This document shows, piece after piece, positions 55,351 through 63,855 of a stretch of 64,000 nt of DNA. The notes under the pieces were generated by a model that saw only the letters and a program-made list of their open reading frames with translations, ran no database searches and had not been told where the DNA came from. The translations under genes were made by a program, and so were the position numbers. Source of the DNA: Nostoc sp. 106C (GTDB lineage Bacteria; Cyanobacteriota; Cyanobacteriia; Cyanobacteriales; Nostocaceae); NCBI RefSeq assembly GCF_002154725.1, contig NZ_MTAW01000080.1, positions 1 through 64,000 on the forward strand, in the 5' to 3' direction. Numbering within the stretch: the first letter of the stretch is position 1; every line of letters starts with the position of its first letter.

Positions 55351-55758
55351 ATGGTTTATGGTCAGCAACGAGATTATTTAGGAACAGGTTGGGCTTTCCC
55401 CTTGCGTTTGAGTTTGCAAGGCGGAATACAACTCAGCAGTGAAGCGCAAAAAGTTAAAGAATCTATTTGGATTATTCTCCGCACTGGAGTGGGTGAACGA
55501 GTTTATCGCCCTAATTTTGGGTCGCGCTTGTCGGAATTGGCATTCGCACCGATGAATAACGACACTCTACTGCGAATTCGTATTTATGTTTTAGAAGCGT
55601 TGGAAGTTTGGGAACCACGCATTATTGTCGATCAAGTAATAACTGAACCCGACCCAGTCCGTGGCCGAGTGGACATCAATATTAATTATCGACTTAAAGA
55701 CAATCCTGATATTCACAGCTTTGTTTATCCTTTCTATTTAATGTCGGGTGGAGAGTAA
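55351..55758 (+). CDS. gp25/GPW-like baseplate wedge protein (Afp9-like)
   Basis: 135 residues. GERVYRPNFGSRLSELAFAPMNN is the gp25 signature, and the EPR-type core (WEPRIIVDQVITEPD) follows. gp25 connects baseplate and sheath in contractile tails. Two bases before the GTG of the next gene. The 209-base gap upstream is full of inverted ACGCGGAG/CTCCGCGT-like repeats. Confidence 0.92.
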   Translation: MVYGQQRDYLGTGWAFPLRLSLQGGIQLSSEAQKVKESIWIILRTGVGERVYRPNFGSRLSELAFAPMNNDTLLRIRIYVLEALEVWEPRIIVDQVITEPDPVRGRVDININYRLKDNPDIHSFVYPFYLMSGGE

Positions 55759-55760
55759 CT

Positions 55761-57986
55761 GTGAAATTTGACTTTTTACCGCAATTACCATCTTCCAACT
55801 TAGACGATCGCACTTTTGATGATCTGGTCGAAGAGTGTACGATGCGTATCCCGCGCTACTGTCCTGAGTGGACTGACCACAACCTCAGCGACCCAGGGAT
55901 GACGCTAATTGAGTTATTTGCTTGGTTAACTGACCAGATGTTGCTCAGATTTAACCAAGTACCACGAAAAAATTATGTAGCTTTTTTAGAATTATTGGGC
56001 ATTCGCCTCCAACCCCCCGCCCCAGCCCATACAGAATTAACTTTTTATTTAAGTTCTGACCTACCTGAAGCTTATACGATTCCTACAGGCATTGAAGTCT
56101 CAACTATCCGCACCGAAACAACACCAGCGATTACTTTTAGTACAGATTCGCCTTTAATTATTGGTAAACCTCGGTTACAGCATTTCCTTACAGCCCAAAC
56201 TGTCGAAGATATTCCCCAATCTCTGCGCGAACGCCTCTCGAATATCTGGACTCGTCAGCCTAATGGTTACTGGACTGGTAGTGAACAACCTGTATTTAAC
56301 GAACAACCGCAAGCGGGAAATTGCTTTTATTTAGTTATTAATTCCGATGATCCTCTAGATGGTAATGTCCTAGAAGTCACGATCCAAGGGGCTGCGGCTA
56401 CCCCTACAGGTATTGACCCCAATCATCCACCCCGAAAATGGGAAGCTTGGGATGGACAAGATTGGCAACCTGTGTTAGCGAAAGAGTCTGACGACCAAAC
56501 ACGGGGTTTCAGTTTTTACGAAATTAACCAACAGGGAGGGAATCCGGCGCAAGGTGCAGATGTGCGGCTACATTTACCGCAATCTTGGCCTGTGACTACG
56601 TTTACTGCTTATCGAGGACGTTGGTTGCGTTGTAGCTTTACTACCCCAGAAGCCAATCAAGAAGGTTATAGCCGTCCGCCACGCATTACTGGTTTAGCGG
56701 TGCGGTCAATTGGCGGTACAGTTAGAGCGAGTCACAGTACCTTGCTGCAAGATGAACGCTTAGGGATTAGTAACGGTACACCCGGACAAACCTTTCAATT
56801 ACAAGCACCCCCAGTTTTAGAACGCCGCGAAACTGAGTACATCATCGTCACTCCCCCTGGTGGCTTACCGCAAACTTGGCATGAGGTGCGAGATTTTGCC
56901 GATTCTACACCCCAAGACCGTCACTATATTATTGATTCGCTCACTGGTGTAGTCCAGTTTGGGCCGTTAATTCGGGAACCAGGTCAACTGCAACGCCAAA
57001 CACAAGTGCGTAGAAGCTCTGCTTCTTGTCGTCAGACATCGCGTATCCAGCAACCGAGAACCGAAGACACCGTTGTGCAAGTAAGCGATATTGAAAACCA
57101 ACTCGAACACCAATACGGGGCAGTTCCTCCACGTGGCTCCGAGATTAGAATCCTCGCTTACCGCACAGGAGGAGGCAGAGAAGGTAATGTACAGATTGGC
57201 TCACTCCAGTTTTTGAAGTCAGCTGTTCCCTACGTAGCCAGTGTCACAAATTACAAACCTGCCATTAACGGTGCAGATGCCGAATCTCTAGAACAAGCGG
57301 TGATGAAGGCTCCCCGAATTCTTCGCACCCGCGATCGCGCGGTGACTGCGGAAGACTTTGAGGTATTAGCGCAGCAAGCTGGTGCAGGTGCGATCGCGCG
57401 TGTGCGGTGTTTATCTGCGCTTTCCAGTGCCCAAGCGGGTACAGTGAGTTTATTGGTAGTTCCGCAAGCCAATACAGATGCGATTTTTCAAGGCGAAGGT
57501 ATCGCACCAACACAATTCGCCCTCAGTCCCGCACTGCAAGAGCAAGTTTTACAATACTTAGACGAAAGAAAGTTATTAGGAGTGCAAGTCAGACTCTTAG
57601 AACCGGATTACATTGGTGTTTCCGTCCAAACAGAAGTCATCCTCGAACCCGCTTATGACAACCCTTTAGCTAGGGCAGAAATTCTCCGCAACTTAAGAAT
57701 CTCCCTGTATAAATATTTAAATCCCCTCACTGGAGGCAATGAAGGTAAAGGTTGGCCCTTTGGGCGACCCGTTTATACCTCAGATATTATCGCTTTAATG
57801 CAACAAACCTCAGGCGTGCGTTATTTAGGCCCAGTCCTACTATTTCCCATCCGCAAGCAAGGAGAAACCTGGAGGCGACAACCATCACCAGAACAATTGA
57901 TTGACCCAGGAGTGCAAGGTTTAGTTTGTTCCTGGTTTGACTCCAATCTGCGTTCCGGTCATGACATCCAAATCATCACTCGCTGA
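55761..57986 (+). CDS. Baseplate assembly protein J (Afp11-like)
   Basis: 741 residues, GTG start at 55761. The N-terminus (DLVEECTMRIPRYCPEWTDHNLSDPGMTLIELFAWLTDQML) and the C-terminal gpJ domain (APRILRTRDRAVTAEDFEVLAQQA ... YKYLNPLTGGNEGKGWPFGRPVYTSDI) match the putative baseplate protein family of eCIS. Between about residues 416 and 440 there is an unusual basic stretch (RRSSASCRQTSRIQQPRTED) whose DNA looks like a dispersed repeat inserted in frame. Forms the wedge of the baseplate. Confidence 0.92.
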   Translation: MKFDFLPQLPSSNLDDRTFDDLVEECTMRIPRYCPEWTDHNLSDPGMTLIELFAWLTDQMLLRFNQVPRKNYVAFLELLGIRLQPPAPAHTELTFYLSSDLPEAYTIPTGIEVSTIRTETTPAITFSTDSPLIIGKPRLQHFLTAQTVEDIPQSLRERLSNIWTRQPNGYWTGSEQPVFNEQPQAGNCFYLVINSDDPLDGNVLEVTIQGAAATPTGIDPNHPPRKWEAWDGQDWQPVLAKESDDQTRGFSFYEINQQGGNPAQGADVRLHLPQSWPVTTFTAYRGRWLRCSFTTPEANQEGYSRPPRITGLAVRSIGGTVRASHSTLLQDERLGISNGTPGQTFQLQAPPVLERRETEYIIVTPPGGLPQTWHEVRDFADSTPQDRHYIIDSLTGVVQFGPLIREPGQLQRQTQVRRSSASCRQTSRIQQPRTEDTVVQVSDIENQLEHQYGAVPPRGSEIRILAYRTGGGREGNVQIGSLQFLKSAVPYVASVTNYKPAINGADAESLEQAVMKAPRILRTRDRAVTAEDFEVLAQQAGAGAIARVRCLSALSSAQAGTVSLLVVPQANTDAIFQGEGIAPTQFALSPALQEQVLQYLDERKLLGVQVRLLEPDYIGVSVQTEVILEPAYDNPLARAEILRNLRISLYKYLNPLTGGNEGKGWPFGRPVYTSDIIALMQQTSGVRYLGPVLLFPIRKQGETWRRQPSPEQLIDPGVQGLVCSWFDSNLRSGHDIQIITR

Positions 57987-57997
57987 AGGAAAAGTTT

Positions 57998-59032
57998 ATG
58001 GTTCAAAGCCGTTATAGCCCAGCCATCGGCATTCAATTAACCCCAATGCAAATTCCCGAAGCTGTACCTGGGGCAGGTTTAGCATTTGCTGGGCCAGAGG
58101 GTATAGATGAAGCAGGGCATAGTTTGCTTTTGCATCCAGGGCAACCCAGCGAGATGATTGTCCAAATAAAAAACTTGGCAGAACGTCCCTTAAGACTAAG
58201 TTTAAAAGTAGAAGGTGAATTTCCAGCCCATTGGTGCCAAATTGGTGGTACAGAAGGTAGCGAAATTCCGCCAGGGGGGCAGATGAATGCAGTGTTATAT
58301 TTCACTGTTCCCGCGACATTTTTTGAAGATCAGCAAGCTATTCTCCCAGGGAAAAAAGATAAATTAACTCTCAACTTTCGCAGTCTAGTACTTGTCAATA
58401 TCGACCCTGGTACAGAACGAGAACAAATCCAGCAAAGTGAGACATTTAATTTATATATTCGTCCTTACAGTGCCTACATGGAGTTCTTACCCTTTCTATA
58501 TCGAGAAGTAGACTTTATTGGTCGCTTCATCAAGGTATTTGAACAAGCTTATCAACCTGCAATTGATAGCTTTAACGTCATGTGGGCAAACCTCGACCCC
58601 TTGACAGCACCAAGGGCAATATTACCCTTTTTAGCTCATTGGGTTGGTTGGCAAGTAGATTCCGTTTGGAATCTCGACCAACAACGTCGTTTAATTAGCC
58701 GTGCAGTAGAAATTTATCGCTGGCGAGGAACTCGTAAAGGATTGCGTCTTTACTTGCATCTTTATACAGGTCTACCTTTAGACGATAATCTACCTAACGA
58801 AGCCGATAAACATATTAGTATTACAGAACCTTTTGGACCCAGTTTTATCTTAGGCGATGCCCAAATTGGTAGTGCAGTTTTAGCAGGCGGACAAGCATAT
58901 AACTTTGTTGTACGCTTGCGTACAACAGGCTCTGATAACAATATAAATGAACAACTAGTAAAAAAAATTATTGAACAAGAAAAACCTGCATTTTGTACAT
59001 ATGAATTATTGATAGAAAATCAAAATAATTAA
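57998..59032 (+). CDS. Phage tail protein I-like baseplate protein (Afp12-like)
   Basis: 344 residues. N-terminal beta domain (about 1-150, with PLRLSLKVEGEFPAHWC), then the tail-protein domain: YMEFLPFLYREVDFIGRFIKVFEQAYQP, FLAHWVGWQVDSVWNLDQQRRLI and YRWRGTRKGLRLYLHLYTG. ATG 57998 with AAGGAAAAG upstream. Works with protein J in the baseplate wedge. Confidence 0.9.
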   Translation: MVQSRYSPAIGIQLTPMQIPEAVPGAGLAFAGPEGIDEAGHSLLLHPGQPSEMIVQIKNLAERPLRLSLKVEGEFPAHWCQIGGTEGSEIPPGGQMNAVLYFTVPATFFEDQQAILPGKKDKLTLNFRSLVLVNIDPGTEREQIQQSETFNLYIRPYSAYMEFLPFLYREVDFIGRFIKVFEQAYQPAIDSFNVMWANLDPLTAPRAILPFLAHWVGWQVDSVWNLDQQRRLISRAVEIYRWRGTRKGLRLYLHLYTGLPLDDNLPNEADKHISITEPFGPSFILGDAQIGSAVLAGGQAYNFVVRLRTTGSDNNINEQLVKKIIEQEKPAFCTYELLIENQNN

Positions 59033-59035
59033 AAC

Positions 59036-59112
59036 GAGGTGGGCAATGCCCACCCGACAAATTTTTAAATTTATTTTCACAATCTAAAATCCAAAATCTA
59101 AAATCTAAAATT
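59036..59112. repeat. GTGGGCAATGCCCAC hairpin and AATCTAAAATCC tandem repeats
   Basis: The hairpin GGTGGGCAATGCCCACC (about 59039-59055) followed by ACAAATTTTT could also end transcripts in part. It is followed at 59082-59111 by AATCTAAAATCCAAAATCTAAAATC, a heptamer-type tandem repeat typical for Nostocales. Confidence 0.65.
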
Positions 59113-59115
59113 GAG

Positions 59116-60315
59116 ATGACACATCCATTCCCACCACCAAATATTAAATCCTTTGAACGCCTGCAAGCATCAGATGGGCTGCTAATAAATGCAGAACGCT
59201 GGAGTAAAGCTCATGATTACCACCGACTGCGACAAAATACGCACTATCAATGCTTAAACCAACCAGGAATTGTCTGCGGTTTAGGCGTTAGAGTCATTCC
59301 TGCGCCTCGCCAAGTAGAAGCCAAATATCGAGATGGGCGCTGGGTACAAATTCAACCAGGAATTGCCATTGATGTAGCAGGAAATCTAATTGTCGTGCCT
59401 CAAGCGTATGACTTTCCCATTGATTTAGAAGTAGCAAGTTCTGAACCAGCTACCATTTATTTAGTAGTAAGTTATGTAGATCCTGATGAATTGCGACGTG
59501 GACAACCAAGAGATATTGTCCAAGAAACATATCGCATTGACCAAAAAAATTCCACACTAGAAGGTTCAGAAATAGAACTGTGTCGGATACTTTTACAACC
59601 AGGACAAAATGCTATTAGCCAACCAGCGGATGTTTTTTTTCCTGGTTATCAAAATATTGATTTACGTTACCGCCGTCATGCACAAGCACGACCGCAAACA
59701 AATGTAGCGATCGCACAGGTAAATCATAGTGATTCTGAATGTGCCCGGAATTTTTTCAACCTTTCATATTTGCTGCAATCAATAGAGCCTCTATACCCTG
59801 CTTTACGCGGAATTGATGAGCCAGGACAAGTTTCCTTAGGAGAAAATATTCAGGACTATGACTTACTTTATTTAACAGGTCAGCAGGCACTATCTTTTAA
59901 TAGTATTGAATTTGAATCGCTAAAAAATTATTTAAATGCTGGTGGGATACTATTAGTTGATGCACCCCAAGATGCTAATTCTCTGATTGATAGTACTCAC
60001 GCATTAGCACAACAACTAGAAAATCCCTTAAGACCTTTAGAAGAGTTGCAAAGAAGTCATCCTTTAAGAACAAAACCCTTCTTGTTTGCTGCTTTGCCAA
60101 TTATCAATCAACATTCAATTCGATTGTTAATTGGAGGTGGAATTATTTTAGTAATTGGTGATTTAGCCACTGCTTGGGGATTAGATAGAGAATTAAATTT
60201 GCCTAGATTGACCATTCGTACAGCCCAGGAATTAGGCATTAATATTCTGCACTATGCTTGGAAGCGGCGACAGTTCATTGGTTTGCAGCAAGAAGATGAT
60301 TTCGGAAAGTGGTAA
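59116..60315 (+). CDS. Injection-system-associated protein with C-terminal DUF4159-like domain
   Basis: 399 residues. The N-terminal half (FERLQASDGLLINAERWSKAHDYHRLRQNTHYQ ... VQIQPGIAIDVAGNLIVVP) is a conserved region I associate with eCIS operons of cyanobacteria. The C-terminal half (ARNFFNLSYLLQSIEPLYP ... LKNYLNAGGILLVDAP) resembles DUF4159, a flavodoxin-like or glutamine-amidotransferase-like fold. No signal peptide. Could be a baseplate accessory or an assembly factor. Last recognised gene in the operon. Confidence 0.75.
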   Translation: MTHPFPPPNIKSFERLQASDGLLINAERWSKAHDYHRLRQNTHYQCLNQPGIVCGLGVRVIPAPRQVEAKYRDGRWVQIQPGIAIDVAGNLIVVPQAYDFPIDLEVASSEPATIYLVVSYVDPDELRRGQPRDIVQETYRIDQKNSTLEGSEIELCRILLQPGQNAISQPADVFFPGYQNIDLRYRRHAQARPQTNVAIAQVNHSDSECARNFFNLSYLLQSIEPLYPALRGIDEPGQVSLGENIQDYDLLYLTGQQALSFNSIEFESLKNYLNAGGILLVDAPQDANSLIDSTHALAQQLENPLRPLEELQRSHPLRTKPFLFAALPIINQHSIRLLIGGGIILVIGDLATAWGLDRELNLPRLTIRTAQELGINILHYAWKRRQFIGLQQEDDFGKW

Positions 60316-60358
60316 TTAGTAGGTGACAAGGTACAAGAAAGATCTGAATCTTCCTACT
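60314..60358. terminator. Inverted repeat between convergent genes
   Basis: TTAGTAGG and CCTACTAA enclose the short space between the two stop codons, with an inner AGATCTGAATCT palindrome. Could act as a bidirectional terminator; T-runs are weak. Confidence 0.35.
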
Positions 60359-61325
60359 AACCAACAATCACCCAGTACGTCCCATCAGGTGATACCAACC
60401 CAAAAGAAGGCTCTCCAAACTCATTGGGTACGATGGGAGTTACAGATGTAGCGTTGCTAGCAAGAATGCGATCGCGGACTTCTAAAATATCCTCAACTTG
60501 ATAAGTAAATAGACTCAATCCCAGCGAACCTGGTTGTGCAAATTCACGTTTATCTGGGGTAGGGTAAAGTGGACTATAGACTTGCAAAACTCCTGCGATC
60601 ACTTTGGGTGAAGAAAAAGCAGAAATATAAAACTCTTGCCCATCTTCTAACATCAAAGTTTGACGAGTCGAAGGATTTTGATAGCCAGATTGCTTTCCAT
60701 TCTCCTCTATTGCTACAAGTCCGAAAACCTCGGTATAGAAAGAACTTAAGCTGTGATTAGCAGTAACTATACTAGAGTGAGTTCCCTCGCTTACACCTAA
60801 CAGTGAACTTGAATCAATCGTACCGTAACCAGGGCGGTTGTAGTTGTAGCGTTGGAAAAATGCTTGTCGTGTCTCGGAACCAATGACAAACATTTCCCGC
60901 ACTCCAACAAAACGGTTATACAAACCTTTTCCTTGATTACCGATAACTTCTATGGCGCGGATTGGTTCTGTATATATCCAGTCTCCTCCATTAGACTTAT
61001 CATCAGTAAAAGCATCAGCGATCGTATAAATATCTTTCGTCAACGAAGCAAACCAACGACTACCCACCACCATTGGTAAGGTACTGCCTAAACCTTGATT
61101 ACGTGGTTCAGACCACCACATCAGCCGTAGCAGTCCGTGCTGTGATGAGTTGCCATTTTGTAATCTCAGTGATGTCAAATTTGATGCATAACCATAGAGC
61201 AATTTTGCTTGTGCTGCTGCTAATTGTCCTCCATTGACCTGTTTGTAGCCCAACTCTGCCCAATATTTGAGGCTAGTTTCAACATCATTCGACCCGATGC
61301 AATTCTCAAAAATTCCACTAATCAT
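60357..61325 (-). CDS. Two-domain VOC-superfamily (glyoxalase-like) protein
   Basis: 322 residues with two glyoxalase/bleomycin-resistance/dioxygenase-type modules: the first has FENCIGSNDVETSLKYWAELGYK, the second THSSIVTANHSLSSFYTEVFGLVAIEENG and ends FGLVSPDGTYWVIVG. These folds bind a metal and act as lyases, epimerases, dioxygenases or binding proteins. Metal ligands cannot be given with confidence. Convergent with the injection-system operon and probably unrelated. Confidence 0.8.
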   Translation of the reverse strand: MISGIFENCIGSNDVETSLKYWAELGYKQVNGGQLAAAQAKLLYGYASNLTSLRLQNGNSSQHGLLRLMWWSEPRNQGLGSTLPMVVGSRWFASLTKDIYTIADAFTDDKSNGGDWIYTEPIRAIEVIGNQGKGLYNRFVGVREMFVIGSETRQAFFQRYNYNRPGYGTIDSSSLLGVSEGTHSSIVTANHSLSSFYTEVFGLVAIEENGKQSGYQNPSTRQTLMLEDGQEFYISAFSSPKVIAGVLQVYSPLYPTPDKREFAQPGSLGLSLFTYQVEDILEVRDRILASNATSVTPIVPNEFGEPSFGLVSPDGTYWVIVG

Positions 61326-61473
61326 AGTTTTCTTTTAGTTATTACAGTAGCGATTTACGAGGATAGAATTGCATTAATAATTTTGTCGTAATATTTGTGT
61401 AGTTAGGGCATCGACTGTTAAGTTAGGTGATGTAAATTAGTACGAAACTGCTATTGCTGTTTGAGTTTATAAT

Positions 61474-61494
61474 CCCCGCAATTCAATTGCGGGG
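61474..61494. repeat. Perfect palindrome CCCCGCAATT-C-AATTGCGGGG
   Basis: A ten-base inverted repeat with a single central base, just after the stop of the GST fragment. No T-run follows on the minus strand, so it is more likely a dispersed palindrome than a terminator. Confidence 0.6.
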
Positions 61495-61505
61495 AGTATG
61501 TCAAT

Positions 61506-61790
61506 CTATTTTTGAGTCGCACCGACTGCGGTAGGTTCACCAAGCACTTTAGTAAATCTTTCTATGTAGAAGTTAACAAGATTTTCCACTGCCCGAATTG
61601 ATTCGCGATCGCGCAATGTGTTCCACCATTGTTGTATGCGAGGTGTTTCCGATGGCAAAGTGAATTTGCGCAAGTGTTCTAAAACTGGCAAGCGTTCAAA
61701 CCAAGGATAGAAGCTGATATCAACTAAACTTACCTTGTCTCCTAACCAGTACGGCCCATTACCAGACAGCTTACCTAATCCTTCTTGTGC
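61506..61790 (-). pseudogene. Glutathione S-transferase, C-terminal fragment
   Basis: The frame reads [36 protein letters not shown]..., the typical C-terminal helical domain of a GST, to TGA/TAG at 61506. The N-terminal thioredoxin-like domain with the glutathione site is missing: homology stops at about 61790, three bases from the stop of the next gene. A truncated gene, not expected to be active. Confidence 0.8.
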
Positions 61791-61792
61791 AT

Positions 61793-62500
61793 TTATTGAT
61801 TAAACTTATTTTCTTGGCTAACAACTCTACCCGCGTACTTAATTTTTTCTAAACCTTTTTTGAATTCTGCATAATCATCTCTTTCTATAATTTTATACAT
61901 ATCTTTTTCAAGTTGGTAAGTATGCCGTAAATTTTGAATTTGTTTTTTTATTATTTCAGTTTCGTCTGTTTCCTCTAATAGTAAATCTTCTATTGTTACT
62001 AACAGATTTCTTGCATCTTCGCGTCTAGTCGATAGTGGATTATCTCTGAAAAAACGTCGTTTATATCGCTCTACTCTGTCTGAGATACTCTCATCAGTTA
62101 GCTTTTCTTTAGCTTTACGTATTTTATCGTTTAAATATTTAAACAAAAATTTGAAATTAATTTCAAATATTTCTAGTTCCCTAAAAAGTCTATTTTCTTT
62201 CTCCCCATTTTTTCGAGATAAATTAAGTATATTAATTAAATGAATTACACTTCTTGATAAACTTATTTTATCAATATATATTTCTTTAGAAATTAGCTTT
62301 TCTTGAAAGTAAGCCTCTATAGCATCAAATATTGTCTCGCCAGTTGTAATTTTCTTTAAAACAGTGTCTTCTTTGATGAGGGCAACATCTTTATCGGTTG
62401 CTCCATATACTTCCCTTGCATGTCTTCGAGCTGCTTCTACACAAATTGGCAGAGGAATTAAATCCTCTAAGTCTGTCAATGTAATACCGTGAGATAACAA
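61793..62500 (-). CDS. Helical protein of the trypco1/trypsin module (overlapping or frameshifted C-terminal part)
   Basis: 235 codons, TTG start at 62500, overlapping the protease gene by 110 bases in another frame. The first 70 residues ([33 protein letters not shown]) look like a compact helical domain; the rest is charged, rich in Lys/Glu, probably coiled. I do not recognise the family. Either it is the downstream partner with a weak start, or a -1 frameshift near 62490-62500 has separated it from the protease, whose last 30 residues ([14 protein letters not shown]...) look like out-of-frame sequence. Confidence 0.65.
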   Translation of the reverse strand: MLSHGITLTDLEDLIPLPICVEAARRHAREVYGATDKDVALIKEDTVLKKITTGETIFDAIEAYFQEKLISKEIYIDKISLSRSVIHLINILNLSRKNGEKENRLFRELEIFEINFKFLFKYLNDKIRKAKEKLTDESISDRVERYKRRFFRDNPLSTRREDARNLLVTIEDLLLEETDETEIIKKQIQNLRHTYQLEKDMYKIIERDDYAEFKKGLEKIKYAGRVVSQENKFNQ

Positions 62501-63296
62501 TCTCAGTTTCTTGATTTGCTTCTTTCCATTTTTCTGTTGCTAGTAGTTTTTGTAGTTTGGTATAATCAACTAACGCAATTTTTTCGGAGTTCAACGACTG
62601 TGTGATACTCTTTTTTGATGCTTCTTGTTGGTTAATTACAGTATTTCTCAATTCTAAATTCTGAGTTTTTTGCTCACTTAGCGTAGACAACACTTTACTC
62701 AACACTTGCATAGGAATCATAAACGCAACTTTAGTTTCTGGGCGCTCCATTTCTGCTGCTACGGCCATTCCGACTACACCCTCTAATTTGTCATCCCAGA
62801 TAGGCGCACCACTAAAACCAGCTTCTAGCTTATAGCCTGATTGTTTCAAATCCTCCAACTGCACCCAACCGTTAGCTGCTCGTCCTCGCAAAACCCCAGA
62901 AGCCCAGACCCCATTAGATTGTCCTGCAGGAAACCCGAATACGCGAAAAGGATGTCCCCACAAGTTATCTAATGTAATTAGTGTTGCAGATTGAACTTCT
63001 CGCGGAGAATTATTTTCTAGCTTTAATACTGCAATGTCTTCTAGTTCTTCATTAGGATTTACAGGTTGCCAAAAAACCACCTTAGCTTTTAGGTATTGTT
63101 TAGCTGCTACTAACGGAAAGTCTAAGGTGACAAGTTCGTTGGGTTTTTCTATAGTTGTTCTACTAATTCCTAAACTATCGCACACCACATGAGCGCAAGT
63201 AAGGATATGCTTTTGAAAAATTAGAAAGCCAGCACCAGTAACTCTGCTGCTGTTAGAGATAATTCTGATAATAGATGGCTCAAGCGGCATTACCAT
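62391..63296 (-). CDS. Trypsin-like serine protease of a conflict-type module
   Basis: 301 residues. The triad is visible: His in LTCAHVVCDS (about 35), Asp in LEDIAVLKLE (about 87), Ser in EAGFSGAPIWD (about 165). After the protease domain comes a coiled region (VLSKVLSTLSEQKTQNLELRNTV) and TKLQKLLATEKWKEANQET, which resembles the beginning of a GUN4 domain but is cut short. The ATG lies inside the trypco1 gene (17-base overlap). In established domain analyses trypsin-like proteases next to trypco1 belong to predicted prokaryotic conflict systems. The C-terminus may be damaged by a frameshift. Confidence 0.85.
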   Translation of the reverse strand: MVMPLEPSIIRIISNSSRVTGAGFLIFQKHILTCAHVVCDSLGISRTTIEKPNELVTLDFPLVAAKQYLKAKVVFWQPVNPNEELEDIAVLKLENNSPREVQSATLITLDNLWGHPFRVFGFPAGQSNGVWASGVLRGRAANGWVQLEDLKQSGYKLEAGFSGAPIWDDKLEGVVGMAVAAEMERPETKVAFMIPMQVLSKVLSTLSEQKTQNLELRNTVINQQEASKKSITQSLNSEKIALVDYTKLQKLLATEKWKEANQETEIVISRYYIDRLRGFNSSANLCRSSSKTCKGSIWSNR

Positions 63297-63618
63297 ACCC
63301 TGAATCCTGTTTCCACTTCAGGGTAATTTCATAGTTTACCTCACCACTACCAGAAGCAACTACTGCTCCCAGTTCAGCACTAATTTTGATACCAAACTTG
63401 ACTTCTATTTCATCCGCAGGTTGGGGAAGGCTACGCACCTTGGTTATTATGGCATTAGCTACAGGTTTTACTTTATCAAGTGCAGACTCAAAAGTTTGAG
63501 TAGCTTTTTGGACAATTTCATCTCGCAAACCGATACGCTGATCTACTGGTGCTGGTTCATCGACTTCTATTAAGACGGTATCACCGTTTTCGAGAGAAAA
63601 TGCCACGATGCGTTTCAC
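63280..63618 (-). CDS. Trypco1-domain protein (CU044_2847 family)
   Basis: 112 residues. MKRIVAFSLENGDTVLIEVDEP and the ending FGIKISAELGAVVASGSGEVNYEITLKWK match the trypsin-co-occurring domain 1 family, small beta-rich proteins encoded beside trypsin-like proteases. Overlap of 17 bases with the protease gene indicates coupled translation. Function is not known experimentally; thought to sense or present a signal to the protease. Confidence 0.85.
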   Translation of the reverse strand: MKRIVAFSLENGDTVLIEVDEPAPVDQRIGLRDEIVQKATQTFESALDKVKPVANAIITKVRSLPQPADEIEVKFGIKISAELGAVVASGSGEVNYEITLKWKQDSGYGNAA

Positions 63619-63855
63619 GATATGACCTCAGATCAAAATAAGAAAGCGTGTATTCAACCCAATTTGTAGCATTTGGCACAAAAAAATTGTAAGCATAGCC
63701 AAAACCACAAGTTGGTTAATCTTAGCATTCTTTATTGATAGGAGTGTATTCTAGAGAACTTCTCATTTACTTAAAGCAAAGCAGAAGGCAGAAAATAAAT
63801 GTGTGCAAAGCGCCATAATTAAAGTAATTAAAGCTAACGTTCTTACATTAAGCAG

